Below are positions 1-11,590 of a stretch of 64,000 nt of DNA, one piece after another. The stretch's first letter is position 1, and each line of letters starts with the position of its first letter. The translations under genes and the position numbers were made by a program. The notes below the pieces were generated by a model. The model saw nothing but the letters and a program-made list of their open reading frames with translations, was not told the DNA's origin and searched no databases. Source of the stretch: Sophora flavescens (Eukaryota; Streptophyta; Magnoliopsida; Fabales; Fabaceae); the NCBI GenBank assembly GCA_030762895.1, contig JAUPTC010000121.1:31707-95706 (forward strand), read 5' to 3'.

Positions 1-49
1 ACTATCCTACTTAAGAAAATAATAAAAGTGGTTCCATAACTTCTAAAGG

Positions 50-424
50 AGTTACCTAGGCATGCAAGCCAAAGGTTGCTCTCCTTTGTAAGTTCCAAAA
101 ACGTGCCAGCCACCATTCATAATAGGCCTTCCTCGTTCATCAAGCTTAGTGTAGCCCAATTAACATATAACTCATTTAAGGTCCAAGAATTCGTATTAAG
201 CTTGCAGCCCTTTTTAACCATGATAGAAGCCGAATTTGGTCAAGAGGCCTAAGATATGATTTGTAGATTATTCCCTAAGCTTTCCAACACACCAAAGAAT
301 GCATCAATCGGAGATTCGTAGCTCAATATATGACCAAATCAAACATACGGGTTCACCACAATGAAAATAAAATTTTCATCAAAAATATTAATTTGGCCTT
401 AAATTGGACATCATCCTTGGTTTG
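50..424 (-). other. Non-coding 3' internal region of array 1 unit
   Basis: Between the Pol-tail remnant and the next LTR there are about 375 bp with no convincing frame on either strand. Toward the LTR the minus strand reads caacctttggcttgcatgcc, clearly homologous to the array-2 stretch ggaacctttggtttgcatgcc just before its LTR. This links the two families. A short purine run (aaaggagag on the minus strand) lies about 16 bases before the proposed LTR start and is the best polypurine-tract candidate, though it does not abut the LTR. Confidence 0.5.
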
Positions 425-970
425 CATCATTCCCTCCCTCTTGAAAAGAATTCGACCTCGAATTTATTGCCTTAAGGAGTCTTCTTTATCCTCCGGGTTC
501 AAACACAACCATTTTGAATCCATGGGGAACCTCTCTTGGAATTGTTTCTTCAACTTCCTTCAAAATAGAGTCATCACCTCTAGGCAAAGAGTTTGCATTA
601 GTAGTCAAACAAGCATCTTTACATAGAAATATATATAGGCTGCCTTGCCAATATTGCTCCCTTCACCTTATTTTCTTTTATAGGAAGACTCTCAATTCTT
701 CTTTCAACCTTTGCCTCAAATTTTTTCTTTTTATTTTCCCCTTCAAAAAATGCAGTCTCCACCTTTTTCTCAACATCTTTTTCATTCTGTTTGTTTTCCT
801 CCATTCCCTTTTCTTCTACCTTTTTCTCATGGCTTTCTTTTTTATTACTTCTCCTTCTTTGCTTTCCTCATTCACCGAACACTCTTCTTTTATTGTTTTC
901 TCAATCATTCTTTTTTTCTCACTCTCTCCTTTCAAGTACATTTGATCTTCATACACTTGTTTTGGTGACA
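425..970 (-). pseudogene. Protease-RT linker remnant fused to a Pol C-terminal tail (array 1)
   Basis: After the stop following KITLG the same minus-strand frame resumes with LSPKQVYEDQ, the usual start of the gypsy linker between protease and RT. A Lys/Glu-rich stretch follows, then ILARQP. A frameshift near a TA run leads to CKDACL, NANSLPRGDDS and IPREVPHGF, which match the segment just before RT in intact relatives. Instead of RT the sequence then runs, after a stop, into INSRSNSFQEGGNDAN, which resembles the extreme C-terminus of gypsy Pol. RT, RNase H and most of integrase are therefore deleted. The plus-strand Phe-rich frames here are antisense shadows. Confidence 0.7.
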
Positions 971-971
971 A

Positions 972-1388
972 TTATCCAAGAGTAATTTTACGATTATTAA
1001 ATACAAATGAGTACCTATTGTTGTAGACATCATATTTCGCTTCTCGTTCAGCTCTCCAAGGACGCCCAAGTACCAAGTGCCTTTTTTCTATAGGCACCAC
1101 ATCACATAACACCTCATCCTCATATCTCCCAATCCGGAATGGCACTCGTACTTGTTTGTTCACCATCATGTCACCGAAATCACTAAACTCCGGGATGCTC
1201 CAAATGACATACGGTTATGGATGCTCTAGAAGAGGAAGTCCCAACTTTTTCACCATGGTGGTACTAGCTAGGTTGATGTAACACTTTCTATCAATGACCA
1301 AGCTACATATCTTGTCCTTCACATAGCATCTAGAATAGAAAAGATCCTCCATTTTCTTGGCATCATTTTTCTTCATTAGTGACTCCAT
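972..1388 (-). pseudogene. Degenerate Ty3/gypsy aspartic protease (retropepsin) remnant
   Basis: The first minus-strand ATG after the leader (1388) opens a short frame into a retropepsin-like segment. The region around VIDRKCYINLAST corresponds to the family's active-site region, normally V-I-D-G-G-S-C-T-N. The aspartate is kept but the glycines after it are lost. A TAA at 1217-1215 interrupts the frame just after LGLPLLEHP. Beyond it comes the diagnostic C-terminal half with DEVLCDVVP, HLVLGRPW and NRYSFVFNNRKITL, closed by a second TAA. In the family this enzyme cleaves the Gag-Pol polyprotein. This copy should be inactive because of the lost active-site glycines and the stop. The family assignment is firm from the motif spacing. 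Confidence 0.85.
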
Positions 1389-1464
1389 GAAGAACCCACT
1401 AAGAAAAATTCAAACTTCCGAAAAAAATTGAAAAAACAAAATCATAAGTCACTCTAGGAAGGAT

Positions 1465-1478
1465 GGCTCTAGATACCA
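1465..1478 (-). other. Primer-binding site for initiator tRNA-Met, array 1 (one-base insertion)
   Basis: The minus strand reads TGGTATCTAGAGCC two bases after the LTR end. The canonical plant site complementary to the 3' end of initiator tRNA-Met is TGGTATCAGAGCC, so this copy carries one extra T after TGGTATC. The same site recurs at 3773, 6081, 8389, 10698, 13007, 15312 and 17617. Its place directly inside the LTR end fixes the element's orientation. Confidence 0.8.
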
Positions 1479-1480
1479 AA

Positions 1481-1917
1481 TGATATGATCCTAACAAGGA
1501 ACATATATATTTTCGGATCTACCTTGAGTGACCAATCAAAATTATAGAAGAAGGTGAAATACAAAATTGGATAAGATGAGAAATGGGAGGTAGGCGCCAC
1601 AAATCCAAGGGGATTTGATAAGCCAATGTGAGGTTCGCCACAAGAATCTTGGATTCTTGATAAGAACAAGGGTTTGCTCAATGAAGAACCCAAGAGAGAA
1701 AACACTCTCACAATTGGAATCAATCCAAAATGAACTCAAAGTTATCATTCATCATGTAATAGGTGTGTACATATAGCATAGGGAAATAAAACCAAAGGTC
1801 GTCATAAGATGACATAACTCCTAATAACTAGACATAACTCTCCACTAAGTGGTTATTAAAAGAACATAACTATCCTACTTAAGAAAATAATAAAAGTGGT
1901 TCCATAACTTCTAAAGG
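1481..1917 (-). repeat. LTR copy A of array 1, lacking its first ~13 bp
   Basis: A second LTR abuts copy B with no spacer. Relative to B it lacks the first 13 bases on the minus strand (TGCCTAGGTAACT) and begins CCTTTAGAAG. It ends ATATCA, then two bases, then the primer-binding site. Against copy B, I count six substitutions and three single-base indels over about 437 bp. The same differences recur in every unit, so the pair diverged before the array was amplified. It could come from a 2-LTR circle junction or from a local duplication. Confidence 0.8.
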
Positions 1918-2370
1918 TGATATGATCCTAACAAGGAACATATATATTTTCGGATCTATCCTTGAGTGACCAAGCAAAATTATAGAAGAAGGTGAAATAC
2001 AAAATTGGATAAGATGAGAAATGGGAGGTAGGCACCACAAATACAAGGGGATTTGATAAGCCAATGTGAGGTTCGCCACAAGAATCTTGGATTCTTGATA
2101 AGAACAAGGGTTGGCTCAATGAAGAACCCAAGAGAGAAAACACTCTCACAATTGGAATCAATCCAAAATGAACTCAAAGTTATCATTCATCATGTAATAG
2201 GTGTGTACATATAGCATAGGGAAATAAAAACCAAAGGTCATCATAAGATGACATAACCTCCTAATAACTGGACATAACTCTCCACTAAGTGGTTATTAAA
2301 AGAACATAACTATCCTACTTAAGAAAATAATAAAAGTGGTTCCATAACTTCTAAAGGAGTTACCTAGGCA
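1918..2370 (-). repeat. LTR copy B of array 1 (complete, ~453 bp)
   Basis: On the minus strand this block starts TGCC and ends ATATCA, giving the TG...CA ends expected of an LTR. Its sequence is repeated directly next to it as copy A (1481-1917). Much of it aligns by eye to the array-2 LTR, for example the shared stretch around TTGTTCTTATCAAGAATCC and the word TTGTGGCGAACCTCAC. The 5' boundary is my best estimate. No purine tract lies immediately against TGCC; the nearest (aaaggagag on the minus strand) lies about 16 bases upstream, so the true start could differ by some tens of bases. Confidence 0.75.
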
Positions 2371-4665
2371 TGCAAGCCAAAGGTTGCTCTCCTTTGTAAG
2401 TTCCAAAAACGTGCCAGCCACCATTCATAATAGGCCTTCCTCGTTCATCAAGCTTAGTGTAGCCCAATTAACATATAACTCATTTAAGGTCCAAGAATTC
2501 GTATTAAGCTTGCAGCCCTTTTTAACCATGATAGAAGCCGAATTTGGTCAAGAGGCCTAAGATATGATTTGTAGATTATTCCCTAAGCTTTCCAACACAC
2601 CAAAGAATGCATCAATCGGAGATTCGTAGCTCAATATATGACCAAATCAAACATACGGGTTCACCACAATGAAAATAAAATTTTCATCAAAAATATTAAT
2701 TTGGCCTTAAATTGGACATCATCCTTGGTTTGCATCATTCCCTCCCTCTTGAAAAGAATTCGACCTCGAATTTATTGCCTTAAGGAGTCTTCTTTATCCT
2801 CCGGGTTCAAACACAACCATTTTGAATCCATGGGGAACCTCTCTTGGAATTGTTTCTTCAACTTCCTTCAAAATAGAGTCATCACCTCTAGGCAAAGAGT
2901 TTGCATTAGTAGTCAAACAAGCATCTTTACATAGAAATATATATAGGCTGCCTTGCCAATATTGCTCCCTTCACCTTATTTTCTTTTATAGGAAGACTCT
3001 CAATTCTTCTTTCAACCTTTGCCTCAAATTTTTTCTTTTTATTTTCCCCTTCAAAAAATGCAGTCTCCACCTTTTTCTCAACATCTTTTTCATTCTGTTT
3101 GTTTTCCTCCATTCCCTTTTCTTCTACCTTTTTCTCATGGCTTTCTTTTTTATTACTTCTCCTTCTTTGCTTTCCTCATTCACCGAACACTCTTCTTTTA
3201 TTGTTTTCTCAATCATTCTTTTTTTCTCACTCTCTCCTTTCAAGTACATTTGATCTTCATACACTTGTTTTGGTGACAATTATCCAAGAGTAATTTTACG
3301 ATTATTAAATACAAATGAGTACCTATTGTTGTAGACATCATATTTCGCTTCTCGTTCAGCTCTCCAAGGACGCCCAAGTACCAAGTGCCTTTTTTCTATA
3401 GGCACCACATCACATAACACCTCATCCTCATATCTCCCAATCCGGAATGGCACTCGTACTTGTTTGTTCACCATCATGTCACCGAAATCACTAAACTCCG
3501 GGATGCTCCAAATGACATACGGTTATGGATGCTCTAGAAGAGGAAGTCCCAACTTTTTCACCATGGTGGTACTAGCTAGGTTGATGTAACACTTTCTATC
3601 AATGACCAAGCTACATATCTTGTCCTTCACATAGCATCTAGAATAGAAAAGATCCTCCATTTTCTTGGCATCATTTTTCTTCATTAGTGACTCCATGAAG
3701 AACCCACTAAGAAAAATTCAAACTTCCGAAAAAAATTGAAAAAACAAAATCGTAAGTCACTCTAGGAAGGATGGCTCTAGATACCAAATGATATGATCCT
3801 AACAAGGAACATATATATTTTCGGATCTACCTTGAGTGACCAATCAAAATTATAGAAGAAGGTGAAATACAAAATTGGATAAGATGAGAAATGGGAGGTA
3901 GGCGCCACAAATCCAAGGGGATTTGATAAGCCAATGTGAGGTTCGCCACAAGAATCTTGGATTCTTGATAAGAACAAGGGTTTGCTCAATGAAGAACCCA
4001 AGAGAGAAAACACTCTCACAATTGGAATCAATCCAAAATGAACTCAAAGTTATCATTCATCATGTAATAGGTGTGTACATATAGCATAGGGAAATAAAAC
4101 CAAAGGTCGTCATAAGATGACATAACTCCTAATAACTAGACATAACTCTCCACTAAGTGGTTATTAAAAGAACATAACTATCCTACTTAAGAAAATAATA
4201 AAAGTGGTTCCATAACTTCTAAAGGTGATATGATCCTAACAAGGAACATATATATTTTCGGATCTATCCTTGAGTGACCAAGCAAAATTATAGAAGAAGG
4301 TGAAATACAAAATTGGATAAGATGAGAAATGGGAGGTAGGCACCACAAATACAAGGGGATTTGATAAGCCAATGTGAGGTTCGCCACAAGAATCTTGGAT
4401 TCTTGATAAGAACAAGGGTTGGCTCAATGAAGAACCCAAGAGAGAAAACACTCTCACAATTGGAATCAATCCAAAATGAACTCAAAGTTATCATTCATCA
4501 TGTAATAGGTGTGTACATATAGCATAGGGAAATAAAAACCAAAGGTCATCATAAGATGACATAACCTCCTAATAACTGGACATAACTCTCCACTAAGTGG
4601 TTATTAAAAGAACATAACTATCCTACTTAAGAAAATAATAAAAGTGGTTCCATAACTTCTAAAGG
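2358..4665 (-). mobile_element. Array 1 unit 2
   Basis: Identical in length to unit 1. LTR A is 3789-4225, LTR B 4226-4678, the primer-binding site 3773-3786 and the coding remnant about 2733-3696 on the minus strand. It carries G rather than A in the leader (caaaatcGtaag near 3752), a polymorphism shared with units 4, 5 and 6. Confidence 0.85.
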
Positions 4666-6973
4666 AGTTACCTAGGCATGCAAGCCAAAGGTTGCTCTCC
4701 TTTGTAAGTTCCAAAAACGTGCCAGCCACCATTCATAATAGGCCTTCCTCGTTCATCAAGCTTAGTGTAGCCCAATTAACATATAACTCATTTAAGGTCC
4801 AAGAATTCGTATTAAGCTTGCAGCCCTTTTTAACCATGATAGAAGCCGAATTTGGTCAAGAGGCCTAAGATATGATTTGTAGATTATTCCCTAAGCTTTC
4901 CAACACACCAAAGAATGCATCAATCGGAGATTCGTAGCTCAATATATGACCAAATCAAACATACGGGTTCACCACAATGAAAATAAAATTTTCATCAAAA
5001 ATATTAATTTGGCCTTAAATTGGACATCATCCTTGGTTTGCATCATTCCCTCCCTCTTGAAAAGAATTCGACCTCGAATTTATTGCCTTAAGGAGTCTTC
5101 TTTATCCTCCGGGTTCAAACACAACCATTTTGAATCCATGGGGAACCTCTCTTGGAATTGTTTCTTCAACTTCCTTCAAAATAGAGTCATCACCTCTAGG
5201 CAAAGAGTTTGCATTAGTAGTCAAACAAGCATCTTTACATAGAAATATATATAGGCTGCCTTGCCAATATTGCTCCCTTCACCTTATTTTCTTTTATAGG
5301 AAGACTCTCAATTCTTCTTTCAACCTTTGCCTCAAATTTTTTCTTTTTATTTTCCCCTTCAAAAAATGCAGTCTCCACCTTTTTCTCAACATCTTTTTCA
5401 TTCTGTTTGTTTTCCTCCATTCCCTTTTCTTCTACCTTTTTCTCATGGCTTTCTTTTTTATTACTTCTCCTTCTTTGCTTTCCTCATTCACCGAACACTC
5501 TTCTTTTATTGTTTTCTCAATCATTCTTTTTTTCTCACTCTCTCCTTTCAAGTACATTTGATCTTCATACACTTGTTTTGGTGACAATTATCCAAGAGTA
5601 ATTTTACGATTATTAAATACAAATGAGTACCTATTGTTGTAGACATCATATTTCGCTTCTCGTTCAGCTCTCCAAGGACGCCCAAGTACCAAGTGCCTTT
5701 TTTCTATAGGCACCACATCACATAACACCTCATCCTCATATCTCCCAATCCGGAATGGCACTCGTACTTGTTTGTTCACCATCATGTCACCGAAATCACT
5801 AAACTCCGGGATGCTCCAAATGACATACGGTTATGGATGCTCTAGAAGAGGAAGTCCCAACTTTTTCACCATGGTGGTACTAGCTAGGTTGATGTAACAC
5901 TTTCTATCAATGACCAAGCTACATATCTTGTCCTTCACATAGCATCTAGAATAGAAAAGATCCTCCATTTTCTTGGCATCATTTTTCTTCATTAGTGACT
6001 CCATGAAGAACCCACTAAGAAAAATTCAAACTTCCGAAAAAAATTGAAAAAACAAAATCATAAGTCACTCTAGGAAGGATGGCTCTAGATACCAAATGAT
6101 ATGATCCTAACAAGGAACATATATATTTTCGGATCTACCTTGAGTGACCAATCAAAATTATAGAAGAAGGTGAAATACAAAATTGGATAAGATGAGAAAT
6201 GGGAGGTAGGCGCCACAAATCCAAGGGGATTTGATAAGCCAATGTGAGGTTCGCCACAAGAATCTTGGATTCTTGATAAGAACAAGGGTTTGCTCAATGA
6301 AGAACCCAAGAGAGAAAACACTCTCACAATTGGAATCAATCCAAAATGAACTCAAAGTTATCATTCATCATGTAATAGGTGTGTACATATAGCATAGGGA
6401 AATAAAACCAAAGGTCGTCATAAGATGACATAACTCCTAATAACTAGACATAACTCTCCACTAAGTGGTTATTAAAAGAACATAACTATCCTACTTAAGA
6501 AAATAATAAAAGTGGTTCCATAACTTCTAAAGGTGATATGATCCTAACAAGGAACATATATATTTTCGGATCTATCCTTGAGTGACCAAGCAAAATTATA
6601 GAAGAAGGTGAAATACAAAATTGGATAAGATGAGAAATGGGAGGTAGGCACCACAAATACAAGGGGATTTGATAAGCCAATGTGAGGTTCGCCACAAGAA
6701 TCTTGGATTCTTGATAAGAACAAGGGTTGGCTCAATGAAGAACCCAAGAGAGAAAACACTCTCACAATTGGAATCAATCCAAAATGAACTCAAAGTTATC
6801 ATTCATCATGTAATAGGTGTGTACATATAGCATAGGGAAATAAAAACCAAAGGTCATCATAAGATGACATAACCTCCTAATAACTGGACATAACTCTCCA
6901 CTAAGTGGTTATTAAAAGAACATAACTATCCTACTTAAGAAAATAATAAAAGTGGTTCCATAACTTCTAAAGG
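4666..6973 (-). mobile_element. Array 1 unit 3
   Basis: Length 2308 bp. LTR A 6097-6533, LTR B 6534-6986, primer-binding site 6081-6094, coding remnant about 5041-6004. The leader polymorphism is A, as in units 1, 7 and 8. It has the same two protease-region stops and linker frameshift as unit 1. Confidence 0.85.
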
Positions 6974-9281
6974 AGTTACCTAGGCATGCAAGCCAAAGGT
7001 TGCTCTCCTTTGTAAGTTCCAAAAACGTGCCAGCCACCATTCATAATAGGCCTTCCTCGTTCATCAAGCTTAGTGTAGCCCAATTAACATATAACTCATT
7101 TAAGGTCCAAGAATTCGTATTAAGCTTGCAGCCCTTTTTAACCATGATAGAAGCCGAATTTGGTCAAGAGGCCTAAGATATGATTTGTAGATTATTCCCT
7201 AAGCTTTCCAACACACCAAAGAATGCATCAATCGGAGATTCGTAGCTCAATATATGACCAAATCAAACATACGGGTTCACCACAATGAAAATAAAATTTT
7301 CATCAAAAATATTAATTTGGCCTTAAATTGGACATCATCCTTGGTTTGCATCATTCCCTCCCTCTTGAAAAGAATTCGACCTCGAATTTATTGCCTTAAG
7401 GAGTCTTCTTTATCCTCCGGGTTCAAACACAACCATTTTGAATCCATGGGGAACCTCTCTTGGAATTGTTTCTTCAACTTCCTTCAAAATAGAGTCATCA
7501 CCTCTAGGCAAAGAGTTTGCATTAGTAGTCAAACAAGCATCTTTACATAGAAATATATATAGGCTGCCTTGCCAATATTGCTCCCTTCACCTTATTTTCT
7601 TTTATAGGAAGACTCTCAATTCTTCTTTCAACCTTTGCCTCAAATTTTTTCTTTTTATTTTCCCCTTCAAAAAATGCAGTCTCCACCTTTTTCTCAACAT
7701 CTTTTTCATTCTGTTTGTTTTCCTCCATTCCCTTTTCTTCTACCTTTTTCTCATGGCTTTCTTTTTTATTACTTCTCCTTCTTTGCTTTCCTCATTCACC
7801 GAACACTCTTCTTTTATTGTTTTCTCAATCATTCTTTTTTTCTCACTCTCTCCTTTCAAGTACATTTGATCTTCATACACTTGTTTTGGTGACAATTATC
7901 CAAGAGTAATTTTACGATTATTAAATACAAATGAGTACCTATTGTTGTAGACATCATATTTCGCTTCTCGTTCAGCTCTCCAAGGACGCCCAAGTACCAA
8001 GTGCCTTTGTTCTATAGGCACCACATCACATAACACCTCATCCTCATATCTCCCAATCCGGAATGGCACTCGTACTTGTTTGTTCACCATCATGTCACCG
8101 AAATCACTAAACTCCGGGATGCTCCAAATGACATACGGTTATGGATGCTCTAGAAGAGGAAGTCCCAACTTTTTCACCATGGTGGTACTAGCTAGGTTGA
8201 TGTAACACTTTCTATCAATGACCAAGCTACATATCTTGTCCTTCACATAGCATCTAGAATAGAAAAGATCCTCCATTTTCTTGGCATCATTTTTCTTCAT
8301 TAGTGACTCCATGAAGAACCCACTAAGAAAAATTCAAACTTCCGAAAAAAATTGAAAAAACAAAATCGTAAGTCACTCTAGGAAGGATGGCTCTAGATAC
8401 CAAATGATATGATCCTAACAAGGAACATATATATTTTCGGATCTACCTTGAGTGACCAATCAAAATTATAGAAGAAGGTGAAATACAAAATTGGATAAGA
8501 TGAGAAATGGGAGGTAGGCGCCACAAATCCAAGGGGATTTGATAAGCCAATGTGAGGTTCGCCACAAGAATCTTGGATTCTTGATAAGAACAAGGGTTTG
8601 CTCAATGAAGAACCCAAGAGAGAAAACACTCTCACAATTGGAATCAATCCAAAATGAACTCAAAGTTATCATTCATCATGTAATAGGTGTGTACATATAG
8701 CATAGGGAAATAAAACCAAAGGTCGTCATAAGATGACATAACTCCTAATAACTAGACATAACTCTCCACTAAGTGGTTATTAAAAGAACATAACTATCCT
8801 ACTTAAGAAAATAATAAAAGTGGTTCCATAACTTCTAAAGGTGATATGATCCTAACAAGGAACATATATATTTTCGGATCTATCCTTGAGTGACCAAGCA
8901 AAATTATAGAAGAAGGTGAAATACAAAATTGGATAAGATGAGAAATGGGAGGTAGGCACCACAAATACAAGGGGATTTGATAAGCCAATGTGAGGTTCGC
9001 CACAAGAATCTTGGATTCTTGATAAGAACAAGGGTTGGCTCAATGAAGAACCCAAGAGAGAAAACACTCTCACAATTGGAATCAATCCAAAATGAACTCA
9101 AAGTTATCATTCATCATGTAATAGGTGTGTACATATAGCATAGGGAAATAAAAACCAAAGGTCATCATAAGATGACATAACCTCCTAATAACTGGACATA
9201 ACTCTCCACTAAGTGGTTATTAAAAGAACATAACTATCCTACTTAAGAAAATAATAAAAGTGGTTCCATAACTTCTAAAGG
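6974..9281 (-). mobile_element. Array 1 unit 4
   Basis: Length 2308 bp. LTR A 8405-8841, LTR B 8842-9294, primer-binding site 8389-8402, coding remnant about 7349-8312. A private T-to-G change on the plus strand near 8009 turns the Lys of VVPIEKRH into Gln. It otherwise matches units 2 and 6. Confidence 0.85.
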
Positions 9282-11590
9282 AGTTACCTAGGCATGCAAG
9301 CCAAAGGTTGCTCTCCTTTGTAAGTTCCAAAAACGTGCCAGCCACCATTCATAATAGGCCTTCCTCGTTCATCAAGCTTAGTGTAGCCCAATTAACATAT
9401 AACTCATTTAAGGTCCAAGAATTCGTATTAAGCTTGCAGCCCTTTTTAACCATGATAGAAGCCGAATTTGGTCAAGAGGCCTAAGATATGATTTGTAGAT
9501 TATTCCCTAAGCTTTCCAACACACCAAAGAATGCATCAATCGGAGATTCGTAGCTCAATATATGACCAAATCAAACATACGGGTTCACCACAATGAAAAT
9601 AAAATTTTCATCAAAAATATTAATTTGGCCTTAAATTGGACATCATCCTTGGTTTGCATCATTCCCTCCCTCTTGAAAAGAATTCGACCTCGAATTTATT
9701 GCCTTAAGGAGTCTTCTTTATCCTCCGGGTTCAAACACAACCATTTTGAATCCATGGGGAACCTCTCTTGGAATTGTTTCTTCAACTTCCTTCAAAATAG
9801 AGTCATCACCTCTAGGCAAAGAGTTTGCATTAGTAGTCAAACAAGCATCTTTACATAGAAATATATATAGGCTGCCTTGCCAATATTGCTCCCTTCACCT
9901 TATTTTCTTTTATAGGAAGACTCTCAATTCTTCTTTCAACCTTTGCCTCAAATTTTTTCTTTTTATTTTCCCCTTCAAAAAATGCAGTCTCCACCTTTTT
10001 CTCAACATCTTTTTCATTCTGTTTGTTTTCCTCCATTCCCTTTTCTTCTACCTTTTTCTCATGGCTTTCTTTTTTATTACTTCTCCTTCTTTGCTTTCCT
10101 CATTCACCGAACACTCTTCTTTTATTGTTTTCTCAATCATTCTTTTTTCTCACTCTCTCCTTTCAAGTACATTTGATCTTCATACACTTGTTTTGGTGAC
10201 AATTATCCAAGAGTAATTTTACGATTATTAAATACAAATGAGTACCTATTGTTGTAGACATCATATTTCGCTTCTCGTTCAGCTCTCCAAGGACGCCCAA
10301 GTACCAAGTGCCTTTTTTCTATAGGCACCACATCACATAACACCTCATCCTCATATCTCCCAATCCGGAATGGCACTCGTACTTGTTTGTTCACCATCAT
10401 GTCACCGAAATCACTAAACTCCGGGATGCTCCAAATGACATACGGTTATGGATGCTCTAGAAGAGGAAGTCCCAACTTTTTCACCATGGTGGTACTAGCT
10501 AGGTTGATGTAACACTTTCTATCAATGACCAAGCTACATATCTTGTCCTTCACATAGCATCTAGAATAGAAAAGATCCTCCATTTTCTTGGCATCATTTT
10601 TGTCTTCATTAGTGACTCCATGAAGAACCCACTAAGAAAAATTCAAACTTCCGAAAAAAATTGAAAAAACAAAATCGTAAGTCACTCTAGGAAGGATGGC
10701 TCTAGATACCAAATGATATGATCCTAACAAGGAACATATATATTTTCGGATCTACCTTGAGTGACCAATCAAAATTATAGAAGAAGGTGAAATACAAAAT
10801 TGGATAAGATGAGAAATGGGAGGTAGGCGCCACAAATCCAAGGGGATTTGATAAGCCAATGTGAGGTTCGCCACAAGAATCTTGGATTCTTGATAAGAAC
10901 AAGGGTTTGCTCAATGAAGAACCCAAGAGAGAAAACACTCTCACAATTGGAATCAATCCAAAATGAACTCAAAGTTATCATTCATCATGTAATAGGTGTG
11001 TACATATAGCATAGGGAAATAAAACCAAAGGTCGTCATAAGATGACATAACTCCTAATAACTAGACATAACTCTCCACTAAGTGGTTATTAAAAGAACAT
11101 AACTATCCTACTTAAGAAAATAATAAAAGTGGTTCCATAACTTCTAAAGGTGATATGATCCTAACAAGGAACATATATATTTTCGGATCTATCCTTGAGT
11201 GACCAAGCAAAATTATAGAAGAAGGTGAAATACAAAATTGGATAAGATGAGAAATGGGAGGTAGGCACCACAAATACAAGGGGATTTGATAAGCCAATGT
11301 GAGGTTCGCCACAAGAATCTTGGATTCTTGATAAGAACAAGGGTTGGCTCAATGAAGAACCCAAGAGAGAAAACACTCTCACAATTGGAATCAATCCAAA
11401 ATGAACTCAAAGTTATCATTCATCATGTAATAGGTGTGTACATATAGCATAGGGAAATAAAAACCAAAGGTCATCATAAGATGACATAACCTCCTAATAA
11501 CTGGACATAACTCTCCACTAAGTGGTTATTAAAAGAACATAACTATCCTACTTAAGAAAATAATAAAAGTGGTTCCATAACTTCTAAAGG
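9282..11590 (-). mobile_element. Array 1 unit 5
   Basis: Length 2309 bp. LTR A 10714-11150, LTR B 11151-11603, primer-binding site 10698-10711, coding remnant about 9657-10621. It has a private two-base insertion (tttttGTcttc near 10601) between the ATG and the protease active-site region, and one T fewer in the linker near 10147. Both alter the reading frame. Confidence 0.85.

Larger units (their letters stand above)
50..2357 (-). mobile_element. Array 1 unit 1, non-autonomous gypsy-like element with two adjacent LTRs
   Basis: Reference unit for array 1. On the minus strand the order is LTR B (1918-2370), LTR A (1481-1917), primer-binding site (1465-1478), a leader of about 76 bp, protease remnant (1388-972), Lys/Glu-rich linker remnant (about 963-619), a protease-RT border remnant with the word IPREVPHGF (about 600-515), and a Pol C-terminal tail with the word NSRSNSFQEGGNDAN (about 465-425). 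About 375 bp with no recognisable coding then lead to the next LTR. No Gag, RT, RNase H or integrase motif is present. Lesions include an in-frame stop before the protease C-terminal half, a stop after the protease, and a frameshift in the linker. Confidence 0.85.

Noticed and set aside
514..985. Plus-strand Phe/Leu-rich open frames in each array 1 unit that look like membrane proteins (143-156 codons)
   Set aside because: They are the antisense of the Lys/Glu-rich linker, where GAA and AAA codons read as TTC and TTT on the other strand. The real homology (protease and linker motifs) is on the minus strand.
1469..2186. Minus-strand frames of 66-84 codons inside the array 1 LTRs
   Set aside because: They lie wholly within the LTRs, overlap each other in different frames, and have no family motif. 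They are chance frames repeated by the array.
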